From the NCBI GenBank assembly GCA_036557665.1, contig DATBHG010000005.1:1-64000 (forward strand): DNA of 64,000 nucleotides, in the 5' to 3' direction. This document shows, piece by piece, positions 42,527-51,191 of the stretch (position 1 is its first letter; each line of letters starts with the position of its first letter). The translations under genes and the position numbers were made by a program. Under the pieces are notes generated by a model, which ran no database searches, had not been told where the DNA came from, and worked only from the letters and a program-made list of their open reading frames with translations. This DNA comes from VAZQ01 sp036557665 (GTDB lineage: Bacteria > Pseudomonadota > Alphaproteobacteria > Rhizobiales > Xanthobacteraceae).

Positions 42527-42788
42527 CCTCCCGCGCTGCCTGTCGTCCCGAACAACTCGGTCCGGCCACCGCTATTCAAAAATCCATCCGCCACCGCCGG
42601 AACGAACGCCGGCTTCTCCTCGCTGTTGCCCGCCAGCTCTCCGCGCCGGGCCTGATGACGCCAGCCAAACAGCTGCGGGTCGCAAAGGAAGGCCAAAATT
42701 CGCAAAAAATGTGCTGGCGGTCACAGTAACACGGTCACGGGCGGGTCATACTGGCGTCGTTAACTCGCGAATGACGGGAGCACTGCTC

Positions 42789-42965
42789 ATGACCAGCACA
42801 AGCAACACCACGAAGCAAACAGATCAACTGATCGCAGACCAACCCACCGCAGCAGGTGAATTGACGGACACTCAGCTTGAGATCGCTCGCGGCGGGCTCG
42901 GTAGCATGATCAGCGAAGTAATGAAGAGCTTCGGACGGGCGCTGCAATCTTCCGGCAGACCGTAA
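42789..42965 (+). CDS. RiPP precursor peptide 2 (58 aa, double-glycine leader, Cys-free core)
   Basis: ATG 42789 follows GGGAG with an 8-nt spacer; upstream in-frame codons belong to non-coding sequence. The leader (MTSTSNTTKQTDQLIADQPT, then AAG) ends ELTDTQLEIARGG (residues 24-36), differing from precursor 1 mainly by substitutions inside the same pattern. The core is 22 residues beginning LGSMISEVMKSFGRALQ and ending SSGRP. It is amphipathic and helical, with Ser, Met and basic residues and no Cys or Thr. Both precursors have 58 residues. It is the distal gene after TfuA 2-YcaO 2, and convergent with the export operon. Cleavage by the C39-ABC protein is expected. Confidence 0.82.
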   Translation: MTSTSNTTKQTDQLIADQPTAAGELTDTQLEIARGGLGSMISEVMKSFGRALQSSGRP

Positions 42966-43053
42966 GGCCAAATCAACAGATAGACCTGCCTCGTACCTGC
43001 TAAGCGGGACGGGACAACAACGGTGGCAGCGGAATTTCGCTCTGCTGCTGCCC

Positions 43054-43104
43054 GCCAAGTGTTTCCAGCTCTGCCTCATTCGATTTCATCGGCAAACACT
43101 TGGC
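43054..43104. repeat. 11-bp inverted repeat between convergent operons
   Basis: GCCAAGTGTTT (43054-43064) and AAACACTTGGC (43094-43104) are perfect complements separated by 29 bp, located between precursor 2 and the end of the export operon. It could be a bidirectional terminator or a regulator's binding site. Confidence 0.5.
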
Positions 43105-43159
43105 AGAACATTTCAAGAAGGGGGCTCAAGATTGGTACACCGGCGCGGAGGGTCGTGTA

Positions 43160-43699
43160 TCAGGTATCGGCGTCGATGTCCTTCAAAACCCTCAACATCC
43201 GGTCGAAACGTTCCCCCGCGCTCGAGATTTGCCGCACTATCACCCCATCGATTTCGCCCTTCAGCTCTGCCGTGAGATAGTGTCCATGACTTAGCGCCTG
43301 CTCTTGCATTTCACGTAATCGGTCGGCGAGGACAATTGCCAGACCCTTGTAGAACCGAAATCCAAATCCAAGATCGGCCGCGAGCTTCTGCTGGAGCATA
43401 TTTTTGCTCAGCGACAGGATCAGGGACTCCCCGTCTGCAACGACGGTCGCCGATGCCGGCGCCGAATCGACCAAGGACATCTCGCCCACGATTTCACCGG
43501 CCCCTCGTCGCGCAATCGCCCCAGCGTGCTTGGTGGAGACCACAAGCTCACCCTCCAGCACCAGGAAGACCGACTCGAGCGGCTTGCCGCGCTCGATAAG
43601 TGAGTCACCATCCTTCAGCCGTCGCCGAGCGCCGGCTCGAGCGATCCAGTGGATATCCAGGTCTGTGAGCAGACCGAAGATGTAGAGGAGCTTGTGCAT
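43160..43699 (-). CDS. Stand-alone cyclic-nucleotide-binding-domain protein A
   Basis: From ATG 43699 (chosen because it aligns with the paralogue at 43878-44420) the ~179-residue product is one cNMP-binding beta-roll: KLLYIFGLLTDLDIHWIARA, GDSLIERGKPLESVFLVLEG and GAGEIVGEMSLVDSAPASAT, where the phosphate cassette lies. It ends SAGERFDRMLRVLKDID. It has no helix-turn-helix, kinase or membrane part. It is last in the export operon. The phosphate-binding Arg at the usual SAxxAA position is not evident, so it may not bind cAMP. A role in gating or docking the transporter is inference. Confidence 0.75.
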   Translation of the reverse strand: MHKLLYIFGLLTDLDIHWIARAGARRRLKDGDSLIERGKPLESVFLVLEGELVVSTKHAGAIARRGAGEIVGEMSLVDSAPASATVVADGESLILSLSKNMLQQKLAADLGFGFRFYKGLAIVLADRLREMQEQALSHGHYLTAELKGEIDGVIVRQISSAGERFDRMLRVLKDIDADT

Positions 43700-43877
43700 G
43701 CACGGTGCGTGGCGACTTACAGCAGCGCGGGCGGCGCCAGCTCGGAAAACCTGACGCGACCGGCGCTTAAATCCGCGCATACCATGGACTCGATCGGCAG
43801 GAGCCCGTGCGCGGTCATGATATGTGTCAGGGCAAGCTTGGCAAGCGCAGGATTCATTTCGCAAGATTCATTCGCGG

Positions 43878-44420
43878 TTATTGGGCTTGACCTGTCAGAA
43901 GTCTCAAAACGCGTTGGAAACGTTCTCCGGCATTGGATACCGCGTCCAGTATTCCGGAATCGAGCTCATCTGCCAGAACCGGCGCCTCGTCCGCCATGCT
44001 GCTCTCACTCAGAGCCGGCGCCTGCATCGTTGCGCGCAATCGGTCTGCGAGAAAAATTGCCATGGCTCGGTAAAAACGGCAACCAAAGCCCACATTGGTC
44101 TCGAGCTTCTGCAGCAGGATCGCTTTGTTTATGAACAGCGCGAGACATCGTCCGCGGGCTGTGATTGTTGCCGACGGCAGCTCTGAATCGACCAACGACA
44201 TCTCGCCTACGATCTCGCCGGCACCCAGTAGCGCTATCTGCCCCATTCCTTGCTTGGTTACCAGGAATTCGCCGTTGAGTAGAAGGATCACGGAATCGGC
44301 CCACTCCCCTTCCCTTATTACGACCTCACCGTCATCGAGTCGCCGCCGGGTTCCGATCCGAACGAGCGTCTCGACATCCGCATCGGTCAGCGCTCCGAAG
44401 ATGTAAAGGACCTTCCGCAT
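43878..44420 (-). CDS. Stand-alone cyclic-nucleotide-binding-domain protein B
   Basis: A 180-residue paralogue of the previous protein: KVLYIFGALTDADVETLVRI, VIREGEWADSVILLLNGEFL, GAGEIVGEMSLVDSELPSAT, a middle of helices (GFGCRFYRAMAIFLADRL) and the same kind of end, NAGERFQRVLRLLTG. The two share their order of motifs over the whole length, so they arose by duplication and may form a heterodimer. It begins 10 bp after the ABC 2 gene stop, so it belongs to the export operon. No DNA-binding part is present. Confidence 0.78.
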   Translation of the reverse strand: MRKVLYIFGALTDADVETLVRIGTRRRLDDGEVVIREGEWADSVILLLNGEFLVTKQGMGQIALLGAGEIVGEMSLVDSELPSATITARGRCLALFINKAILLQKLETNVGFGCRFYRAMAIFLADRLRATMQAPALSESSMADEAPVLADELDSGILDAVSNAGERFQRVLRLLTGQAQ

Positions 44421-44429
44421 GGGCGGTCC

Positions 44430-47345
44430 TCACAGCAGCTGCCGCTGGACGAGGTCGGCAAATAGGCCGGAAGTCTCGCTCAACTCCGCGAACGTTCCGG
44501 TCTGCACGATCTTTCCTTCGACCAGGACGACAATGCGATCAGCCTCGCGCACGGTGCTCAGTCGATGCGCAATCACGACCCGGGTGACATTGAGCCGGCC
44601 CAGTGAATCGCTCACAATGGCCTGAGACTGGTTGTCCAGTGAGCTCGTCGCCTCATCGAACAACAGTATGCGTGGGCGGCGTGCAATCGCGCGGGCTATC
44701 ATGAGCCGCTGCCGCTGGCCGCCCGAGATGGTGCTGACGCCCTCGGCGATCATGGTATGAATCCCCATCGGCATGGCATTGAGGTCGGCTTCCAGGCCGG
44801 CCAGCCGCGCAGCCTCCCATACCTGGTCAAGTGGGAGCGGAACGCCTGCACATATGTTCTCGTAGATGCTGCCTGAGGCGAGCTTGCCATTCTGGAGGAC
44901 AACTCCCATCTGCCTGCGCAGGGCGCTGATGTCGAGTGTATCGATCGCCTTGCCGTCGAAAAAGATGGCGCCGGACTCCACCTTCTCGAAGCCTAACAGC
45001 AGCCGGAAAACAGTGGATTTCCCGCTCCCGGACGGACCCACCAAGGCCAGATATTCGCCGGCGGCGACACGCAAGGTAATGGTGTCGAGTACAGGCGGCC
45101 CGCCGGTGGCGTAGCGAAAGGTCACGCGAGAAAGCTCAAACGCTCCGGAAAGCTCCCCGCCCGATCGCCGATCATCGGAGAACTCGAGGTTGTTCTCGAT
45201 CAGCGGACGAATGCGTGAAAGGTGGGGAATTGCGATCAGCGAGCTGCTGATTGCGGTTGCCCACTCTCCGACGGAAGCTATCGCCTGACCGAAAGCCGTG
45301 AAAAACGCGAGAAAGGCGCCGAGGTCGAGCGTGAGACTGCTGCCCAACGCCATTGCTGCCGCAAAAATGATGAGCGTGGCAATTATGGGAAAGGATGTTT
45401 CCACCACGCTGAGCGCGTTTGCAGCGCGCTGGGATGCGATGAAGTGCCGCTTCTGGGCGGCAAATTGCGTCGTCCATCCGGCAAGCGCTCGAATCGTCGC
45501 GGCAGCTACTCGCAACTTTCCGATCCCCGCGAGCAGCTGGAGAATGAAACCTTCCAGTTTGCCTTGCAGATTGAAATGCCGCGTCTCGTGATGGAGTCGC
45601 ACCGCGCTGACAGCGACGATCAATGCTGCTCTGACAATCGTGAGTGCCGTTGCGATCAGCGCCAGCCTGGAATCGAAATAGAACATCGGAATAAAGCTGA
45701 ACCAGCAGAACATGCCCGCCAGCAGGCTGCGGAGAGTTTGGCCGGTAAAGATGCGGCGTATTGCATCGATGCCGAGGGAGCGCGTGACGAGATCGCCGAC
45801 CGTGTATTCCCGAAAGAAGGATGCCGGCAATCTGAGCAGCCGGTCGATTACCGCTGCCTGCAGCTTCCAGTCGAGGACACCTTCCAGCCGAAGCATGGCA
45901 ACACCCTGCATCAGCTGCACCCCGGCCACCGCGATCGCGGTCACAGCGAGCGCAGCTGCGCAAAATGCAAGCTGGTCCAGCTCGGTGCGCGGGAGGACCG
46001 AGTTGACGAGCTCATAGACGATGAGAGGGGCTGCCAATGACAACAAGCCCAATAGAGCGGCACTCAGCGTGATCCTCGCCAGGTCGGCCGGGGCTGCGCG
46101 CACCGAGAAGGCGAGCAAATTCCACAGCGACAGCGGGCGGGCCGGCAAGGTCCGATAGAGCATCGCGGCTTCGGTGCTGAGCTCCGCCGCAATCTCCTCG
46201 TTTACGCTGCGAGTCATCCCCGATTTGGGCTCGATCATGAGGTAGCGCCGGTGCGAGGCGGGGATGAGCGCCACCGGATCGCGTTCGTCACCATGCCATG
46301 CCACCAGCGGCCCGACGTCCCGATTCCACCAGTTGGCACGCAGCAAGGTCCGGCGAACGCGAAGCCGCGACGCACGCGCGATCTCGACCAGGTCCCCGAA
46401 CTCCTGTCGGCCCGGGGTCCGTTCAGGCGGGCGGACGATCGGTGCGTCGATGGCCTCACCGACCATGTGCGACACGGCAAGGAGCGGATCGTGCGCGTCT
46501 GTGCTCTGGGGGCCGCTCACCGAGCGGCGCACGATCACAGCGGAAAGGCGGTCAAGCACCTCCGTGGCCTGGGTACGCGAAGTTTCGACACGACGAAGCA
46601 GACGCTGCGCCTCGCGGCTCGCATCTGCCCTCAGTCTGCCTTGAATGCACGCCATCGCGCAGAGGTGAAACTGATCGATCGCCGCCCAGACGTCATTGTC
46701 GCTGCTCGGCCTGTCGCGCTGGAAAACCACCGCAGATGCTCGTTCGCCCGCCTCGATCCACATCCCCGATGCGAGGAGCGCTGGTGGACTGGTCGACGCA
46801 TAAGCCGGCTCGACTCCCATCAGCCGGATGCTGCCCGCTGCGACCGAAGCCCACAGGATGTCCTGCGCAAAACCTCGGCGTCGCTCGCGTGGCGCTATTT
46901 CACTTTTCTGGTCGAGCTCCGCTTCGCGAATGCTCCAATCGACATTATCTCCCGCCAGCACTGTCCCGACCGAGCCGATCCAGGTCGCGATGAGACCGAG
47001 CTCCTTGATCTGCTGTCGCGGGACGATCAATGCTTCAGCGCCCGGACCACCCACGGCGATCACGCGCACACGCTCGCTTTGATTGTCGGCCAGCTCCGGC
47101 AGGTCGAGGATGATCTCATCCGTTTCGACGCGAAACAGATGGTGTCGCGCTCCTTTCCTGCTTTTTTCATTGGAGCGTACAGCGAACAGATCGACATGGC
47201 CCGCGACTACCTGCAGGGCGTAGCCGTGATGATCTAGCAGGCGCGGAACGCGGGCATCGAGGACGATGCGCTCGAGCTGGCGAGCGGCCCGATCTTTCCC
47301 GGCTATGTCGCCGAGAGCCCCGGTCCGAATGCGTGGATTGCTCAT
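44430..47345 (-). CDS. NHLM-type ABC exporter, second permease/ATPase
   Basis: The 971-residue half-transporter has ~400 N-terminal residues of no clear domain and no C39 peptidase. Five or six membrane helices follow (from LARITLSAALLGLLSLAAPL), then a complete ATPase: Walker A LVGPSGSGKSTVFRLL, signature TISGGQRQRLMIARAIA, Walker B ILLFDEATSSLDNQ and H-loop VIAHRLSTV. This matches the second ABC of nitrile-hydratase-leader microcin (NHLM) export systems, which works with a peptidase-ABC and an HlyD. Its ATG overlaps the peptidase-ABC stop by 4 bp. It should drive export of the matured peptides. Confidence 0.88.
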   Translation of the reverse strand: MSNPRIRTGALGDIAGKDRAARQLERIVLDARVPRLLDHHGYALQVVAGHVDLFAVRSNEKSRKGARHHLFRVETDEIILDLPELADNQSERVRVIAVGGPGAEALIVPRQQIKELGLIATWIGSVGTVLAGDNVDWSIREAELDQKSEIAPRERRRGFAQDILWASVAAGSIRLMGVEPAYASTSPPALLASGMWIEAGERASAVVFQRDRPSSDNDVWAAIDQFHLCAMACIQGRLRADASREAQRLLRRVETSRTQATEVLDRLSAVIVRRSVSGPQSTDAHDPLLAVSHMVGEAIDAPIVRPPERTPGRQEFGDLVEIARASRLRVRRTLLRANWWNRDVGPLVAWHGDERDPVALIPASHRRYLMIEPKSGMTRSVNEEIAAELSTEAAMLYRTLPARPLSLWNLLAFSVRAAPADLARITLSAALLGLLSLAAPLIVYELVNSVLPRTELDQLAFCAAALAVTAIAVAGVQLMQGVAMLRLEGVLDWKLQAAVIDRLLRLPASFFREYTVGDLVTRSLGIDAIRRIFTGQTLRSLLAGMFCWFSFIPMFYFDSRLALIATALTIVRAALIVAVSAVRLHHETRHFNLQGKLEGFILQLLAGIGKLRVAAATIRALAGWTTQFAAQKRHFIASQRAANALSVVETSFPIIATLIIFAAAMALGSSLTLDLGAFLAFFTAFGQAIASVGEWATAISSSLIAIPHLSRIRPLIENNLEFSDDRRSGGELSGAFELSRVTFRYATGGPPVLDTITLRVAAGEYLALVGPSGSGKSTVFRLLLGFEKVESGAIFFDGKAIDTLDISALRRQMGVVLQNGKLASGSIYENICAGVPLPLDQVWEAARLAGLEADLNAMPMGIHTMIAEGVSTISGGQRQRLMIARAIARRPRILLFDEATSSLDNQSQAIVSDSLGRLNVTRVVIAHRLSTVREADRIVVLVEGKIVQTGTFAELSETSGLFADLVQRQLL

Positions 47346-49537
47346 TCCAGCGCCATCAGCTGGGCATAGGCTCCCCCCAGCATCATCAGCTGCTCATGCG
47401 TGCCCCGCTCGGCAATTCTCCCCCTGTCCAGCACGATGATCTCGTCGCAATCACGGATCGTGCTCAGGCGATGCGCGATGATGATGCAAGTACAGCCCCG
47501 ACGCCGCAGGTTGTCGTCGATTGCCTTCTCGGTGATCGGATCGAGCGCTGCCGTGGCCTCGTCGAGGACGAGCACGGATGGATTGGAGACCAGCGCTCTT
47601 GCGATTTCAATTCGCTGACGCTGTCCGCCGCTGAAGTTGGTTCCCCCCTCGGTCACATAGCAGTCGTAGTTTCCGGGCCGCATCGCAATGTCCTCCTGAA
47701 TGAGAGCATCCTTGAGGGCTCGCGTTATCTCGGCTTCGGTTATGGTCGAATCCCACAGCGTGACGTTATCGCGGATTGTCCCTTCGAAGAGAAAGATATC
47801 CTGGTCGACGTAGGCGACCGATCTTGCAAATACCTCGGACGGAATTTCAGGCAGCTCGCGGCCGTCGATGCGGACTCGTCCGGCCCAGGTTTTGTAGAGT
47901 CCGCATATCAGCCGGCCCAGGGTCGATTTTCCGCTGCCCGAGGCGCCGACCACCGCGACCCTCGTGCCCGGCTCGATTGCAATCGAAAGATCATCGATAA
48001 GAGGCGGCTCCAGGATGGAGTAGCCGAACTGCACATCCTCGAGCTCGACATTCCCGGTCAGCTTCGCCTGGAAGTTGTCTGGTACGGGCGCCGGCTGCAC
48101 CGGGTCCAAGGGATAGTTATGGATATCCTCGAGCCGCTCCACCCCGCCGTTCATTGTTTGAAAGTTTCCGGCCAGGTTGACGAGTGCGGCAATCGGCGCG
48201 GAGAAGCTTGCCATAAGGGATTGGAAGGCAACGAGGCTCCCCAGGGTGAGCGCGCCCTCGATGACCCGCAATCCGCCGAGCCCGAGGATGACCGCCAGGG
48301 TGAGCCCGGAGAACAGCGTGGGGAGAATCTCGATCAAGGTCGAGGAGAATCCGAGCTCTTGCTCCGCATTCAAGGCCTTCGCCTGAACGCCGACCCAATG
48401 GGAGAATGCCTCGTCCTCAAGTCCGCTCGCCTTGAGGCTTTCAATCGTCCGCACGGCGCTCACGGTGCTGCCCACGAGCTTGCCCTGCTCGAGCGAGAGA
48501 CTGCGGCCAAGATCCTGCCTGCGGCCTGCAATGAGCTTCAGGGCAAGCACATTCATCAACGAGAGCGCGACGCAGATCGCGGCCAACAGCAGATCGAACA
48601 CGGCCATCGCGGCGGCAAAAAAAACAATGGATGCAAGGCTGAGGGCATTGGTCGCCAGACCGCCCGAGAGCAGGCGGGCGATCTGCTCGTTGCTCGCAAC
48701 GCGGCTGGCGATGTCCCCGGCGTGACGTTGACTGAAGAACTCCATCGGCAGCGCCAGCACCCGCCAGAGAAAGCGGCTGCTCATGATCACGGTCAGCTTG
48801 GTCTCGAGGCGCAAGAGCAGGGATTGCTGCAGGGCCGTGATCAGGGAGCGCAGGATAGCGGTCAGGCCCATCCCGATCAGAAGCGGGTTGAGCCACCCCA
48901 CAGCATTCTTGACGATGATGTCGTCGACAAAGATCTTGGAAAACGCGGGTATTACGATCCCGGGAACAACCAGCGCGAGGCTCACTACGGTCAGCAGGGT
49001 GACGGCCGGCTTCGAGCCGCGCAATTGCTTGAGCAGGACCGGCAAGGCGTGCGGTCTGCTGCCTATCTTCTGGAACTCAGCAGTCGGCTCCATCGCCAAG
49101 ACGACGCCGGTGAATGCTTGATCCAATTCCGCCATGTCGATCCGGCGGCGGCCGACCGCGGGGTCGTTGATGAAGACAATCTCATCTCTGATGCCTTCCA
49201 GCACCACGAAGTGATTGAAGTTCCAATGAATAATGCATGGCATCGGCAGCTCATCGAGAGCGGAAGGCTCCTTGCGGAAGCCTCTGGCGGCAAGGCCAAA
49301 TCGCCGCGCCGCCTTCACGATGTTGCCCGCGTTGCTGCCGTTTCGCGACACCCCGCACGCCACCCGCAACTGCTCGAGTGGAATCCAGGCTCCATAATGC
49401 GCGAGGACGATTGCCAGCGCGGCGGCGCCGCATTCGACCGCTTCCATCTGAAGGACTGTGGGTGTCCGCGCTACCCTTCCGCGGCCGGGAAGAATGCGCC
49501 AGCGTCGAGACGGGTAATGCGGCGGGAGCTCAGCCAT
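47342..49537 (-). CDS. NHLM-type peptidase-containing ABC exporter (C39)
   Basis: The 731-residue transporter begins with a C39 cysteine protease: VLQMEAVECGAAALAIVLAH with the catalytic Cys, FNHFVVLEGI with the His and FINDPAVGRRRIDM with the Asp. Such domains cut after the GG of a leader, and both precursor leaders end in GG. The membrane domain and an ATPase (GASGSGKSTLGRLICG; FSGGQRQRIEIARAL; VLVLDEATAALDP) follow. I start at ATG 49537; the longer frame overlaps the HlyD gene. It is the middle gene of the export operon. This is the expected maturation protease as well as a channel component. Confidence 0.9.
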   Translation of the reverse strand: MAELPPHYPSRRWRILPGRGRVARTPTVLQMEAVECGAAALAIVLAHYGAWIPLEQLRVACGVSRNGSNAGNIVKAARRFGLAARGFRKEPSALDELPMPCIIHWNFNHFVVLEGIRDEIVFINDPAVGRRRIDMAELDQAFTGVVLAMEPTAEFQKIGSRPHALPVLLKQLRGSKPAVTLLTVVSLALVVPGIVIPAFSKIFVDDIIVKNAVGWLNPLLIGMGLTAILRSLITALQQSLLLRLETKLTVIMSSRFLWRVLALPMEFFSQRHAGDIASRVASNEQIARLLSGGLATNALSLASIVFFAAAMAVFDLLLAAICVALSLMNVLALKLIAGRRQDLGRSLSLEQGKLVGSTVSAVRTIESLKASGLEDEAFSHWVGVQAKALNAEQELGFSSTLIEILPTLFSGLTLAVILGLGGLRVIEGALTLGSLVAFQSLMASFSAPIAALVNLAGNFQTMNGGVERLEDIHNYPLDPVQPAPVPDNFQAKLTGNVELEDVQFGYSILEPPLIDDLSIAIEPGTRVAVVGASGSGKSTLGRLICGLYKTWAGRVRIDGRELPEIPSEVFARSVAYVDQDIFLFEGTIRDNVTLWDSTITEAEITRALKDALIQEDIAMRPGNYDCYVTEGGTNFSGGQRQRIEIARALVSNPSVLVLDEATAALDPITEKAIDDNLRRRGCTCIIIAHRLSTIRDCDEIIVLDRGRIAERGTHEQLMMLGGAYAQLMALE

Positions 49538-49565
49538 TTCCTGACGGCAGTCGCGCGGAGGGCAC

Positions 49566-50834
49566 CTATCCGGTAGTTCCGGTAAGACGCTTGAAGATCG
49601 GGACGACGAGGTCGATTGGTCGCTGGTTGCGAGTCGTAATCTCCGCTCGAGTGAGCGTTCCGCTCGTGAGACGGATTTGCGGACCGGCGCCGACGGCCCA
49701 CCGGTATCCCGTGACGGTGCGGTCATCCCGCTCGAGCTGCACCACAGCCGCATAGGGCGCACCGTCACGCGAGAAGCGGGTAACCAGGCTGTCGTTGCGC
49801 AGCTCAGCAAGCATGCCTTGCGGCGTAATGGGGAACTCCGAGATGGAGACAACCGTCCCGACCAAAGTACCGAACTCTTCCCGCTTGACGGTGCTCGGCT
49901 CGAGGCGAGCTTCCATTCCCGGCTTCACGCTCTTCCCGCGGTCCGCAGGAATGTATACGAGCGCCTCCAGGGTGGGGTTTTCGGTTCGAATCCCGATCAC
50001 CGGAGTGCCGACGGCGAGGACGGAGCCTGTTGATACCTTGACCTCGATCACCCGCCCCTCCATTGGGCTCAGAATCTCGGTATTGCGCCCGAGCTCCCCG
50101 GCAAGCTGTTCCATCTGCCGGCGAGCCTCGTTGAGGCGAAACTGGGAATCTTCGCGGTCTTTCGCGCGTTGCGTCTCCAGATCGAGCTTCTGAGCTCGCA
50201 GCTTCAGTATCTCGTTCTGTGCGTCCTCCCTTCGCTGCTGTGCATCGGTCAGCTCCCGGCGCCGGTCCTCGACATTGCGGCGCGTCGTTATTCCCTTGGC
50301 CAAGAGGCCCTCGAGGTTCTTGACCTCGGTAGTGAGGTAATCAACGCGCTGGCTGGTGGCGTGAATGATCTGCTCGAATGCCGTCTCCAGCTTGGCAAAA
50401 TTCCTCGTCTTGGCAGAAAGCTCAGCCTCGATCCGCGCATTCAGGTCGGCGTGCTCGCGCTCGCGCTCGCGATACACTTCCACTGCATTGCGATGACGCT
50501 GCTGGATGTCGGTTTGAGCGATTCGCGCTATCAGCTGGCCTTCCGTAACATGATCGCCGACAGAAACTTCTACAGATGCGAGACTGCCTGCCGCAGCCGA
50601 GACCGCATCCACCACCTTGCCGCCGCCACTGATCAGAATGCCCTCGCCGGGTACGCGCGTCGGGATGCGTCCGACTATCCCCCAGACGATAGCCGCTGCG
50701 AGAGCCAGCAGGATGACGAACGCCGCAACCCAATCGAAGGGCTTGGTTATGACGACGAGGTGATCCAGCTGCTCCGGCGATGCGGCTCGCTCCAGCGCAA
50801 CGGCACGGAAAATTTGTCGACTACGGTCAGCCAT
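49566..50834 (-). CDS. NHLM-type HlyD/membrane-fusion secretion protein
   Basis: The 422-residue adaptor has a short cytoplasmic N-terminus, one membrane helix (FDWVAAFVILLALAAAIVWG), lipoyl-like sandwich parts (SVGDHVTEGQLIARI; VIEVKVSTGSVLAVGTPVIG) and a long coiled coil around residues 120-245. It is the first gene of the export operon and lies 28 bp before the peptidase-ABC. It connects the inner-membrane transporters with the periplasm or an outer-membrane channel; no TolC homologue is in the window. The promoter should lie in the AT-rich bases upstream (about 50925-50950). Confidence 0.88.
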   Translation of the reverse strand: MADRSRQIFRAVALERAASPEQLDHLVVITKPFDWVAAFVILLALAAAIVWGIVGRIPTRVPGEGILISGGGKVVDAVSAAAGSLASVEVSVGDHVTEGQLIARIAQTDIQQRHRNAVEVYREREREHADLNARIEAELSAKTRNFAKLETAFEQIIHATSQRVDYLTTEVKNLEGLLAKGITTRRNVEDRRRELTDAQQRREDAQNEILKLRAQKLDLETQRAKDREDSQFRLNEARRQMEQLAGELGRNTEILSPMEGRVIEVKVSTGSVLAVGTPVIGIRTENPTLEALVYIPADRGKSVKPGMEARLEPSTVKREEFGTLVGTVVSISEFPITPQGMLAELRNDSLVTRFSRDGAPYAAVVQLERDDRTVTGYRWAVGAGPQIRLTSGTLTRAEITTRNQRPIDLVVPIFKRLTGTTG

Positions 50835-51191
50835 TTCTCAGCCAAGCACGCCTCGCCAACACGACCCTGCGCGCCGTGCGACCTTCGCACAAGGTGCGTG
50901 GCATCCGGCAGTCTGCAAAATATCATACTAGAAAATTCTTCAACAGAACCAGTCCCCATGAGGACGACTCGCTGGCCGGCTCGACCGGCTCATCCCGATC
51001 GGCAAGTCGATCAAAGGGCGATCGAAACGGCGCTGGCGCGTTCAATCGTGGCGCATTAATATCCACTGCGACTTGATCCTCGTCCGGCGCAAATCAGGGC
51101 GCATGCCGTTTATCCGGCACAATGCGCCGCGGGAGCTCGGGGAGCTGCCGGTGGCTCACTCCTCCGTCTGAATGGGTGTCCGAGGCAAATC

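Noticed and set aside
42489..42788. Longer N-terminus for precursor 2
   Set aside because: The upstream codons overlap the YcaO 2 end and look non-coding; the ATG at 42789 has its own GGGAG site and gives a leader like precursor 1.
49538..49852. Longer N-terminus for the C39-ABC protein
   Set aside because: It lies inside the HlyD gene and is Arg/Ser-rich shadow sequence before the conserved peptidase domain.
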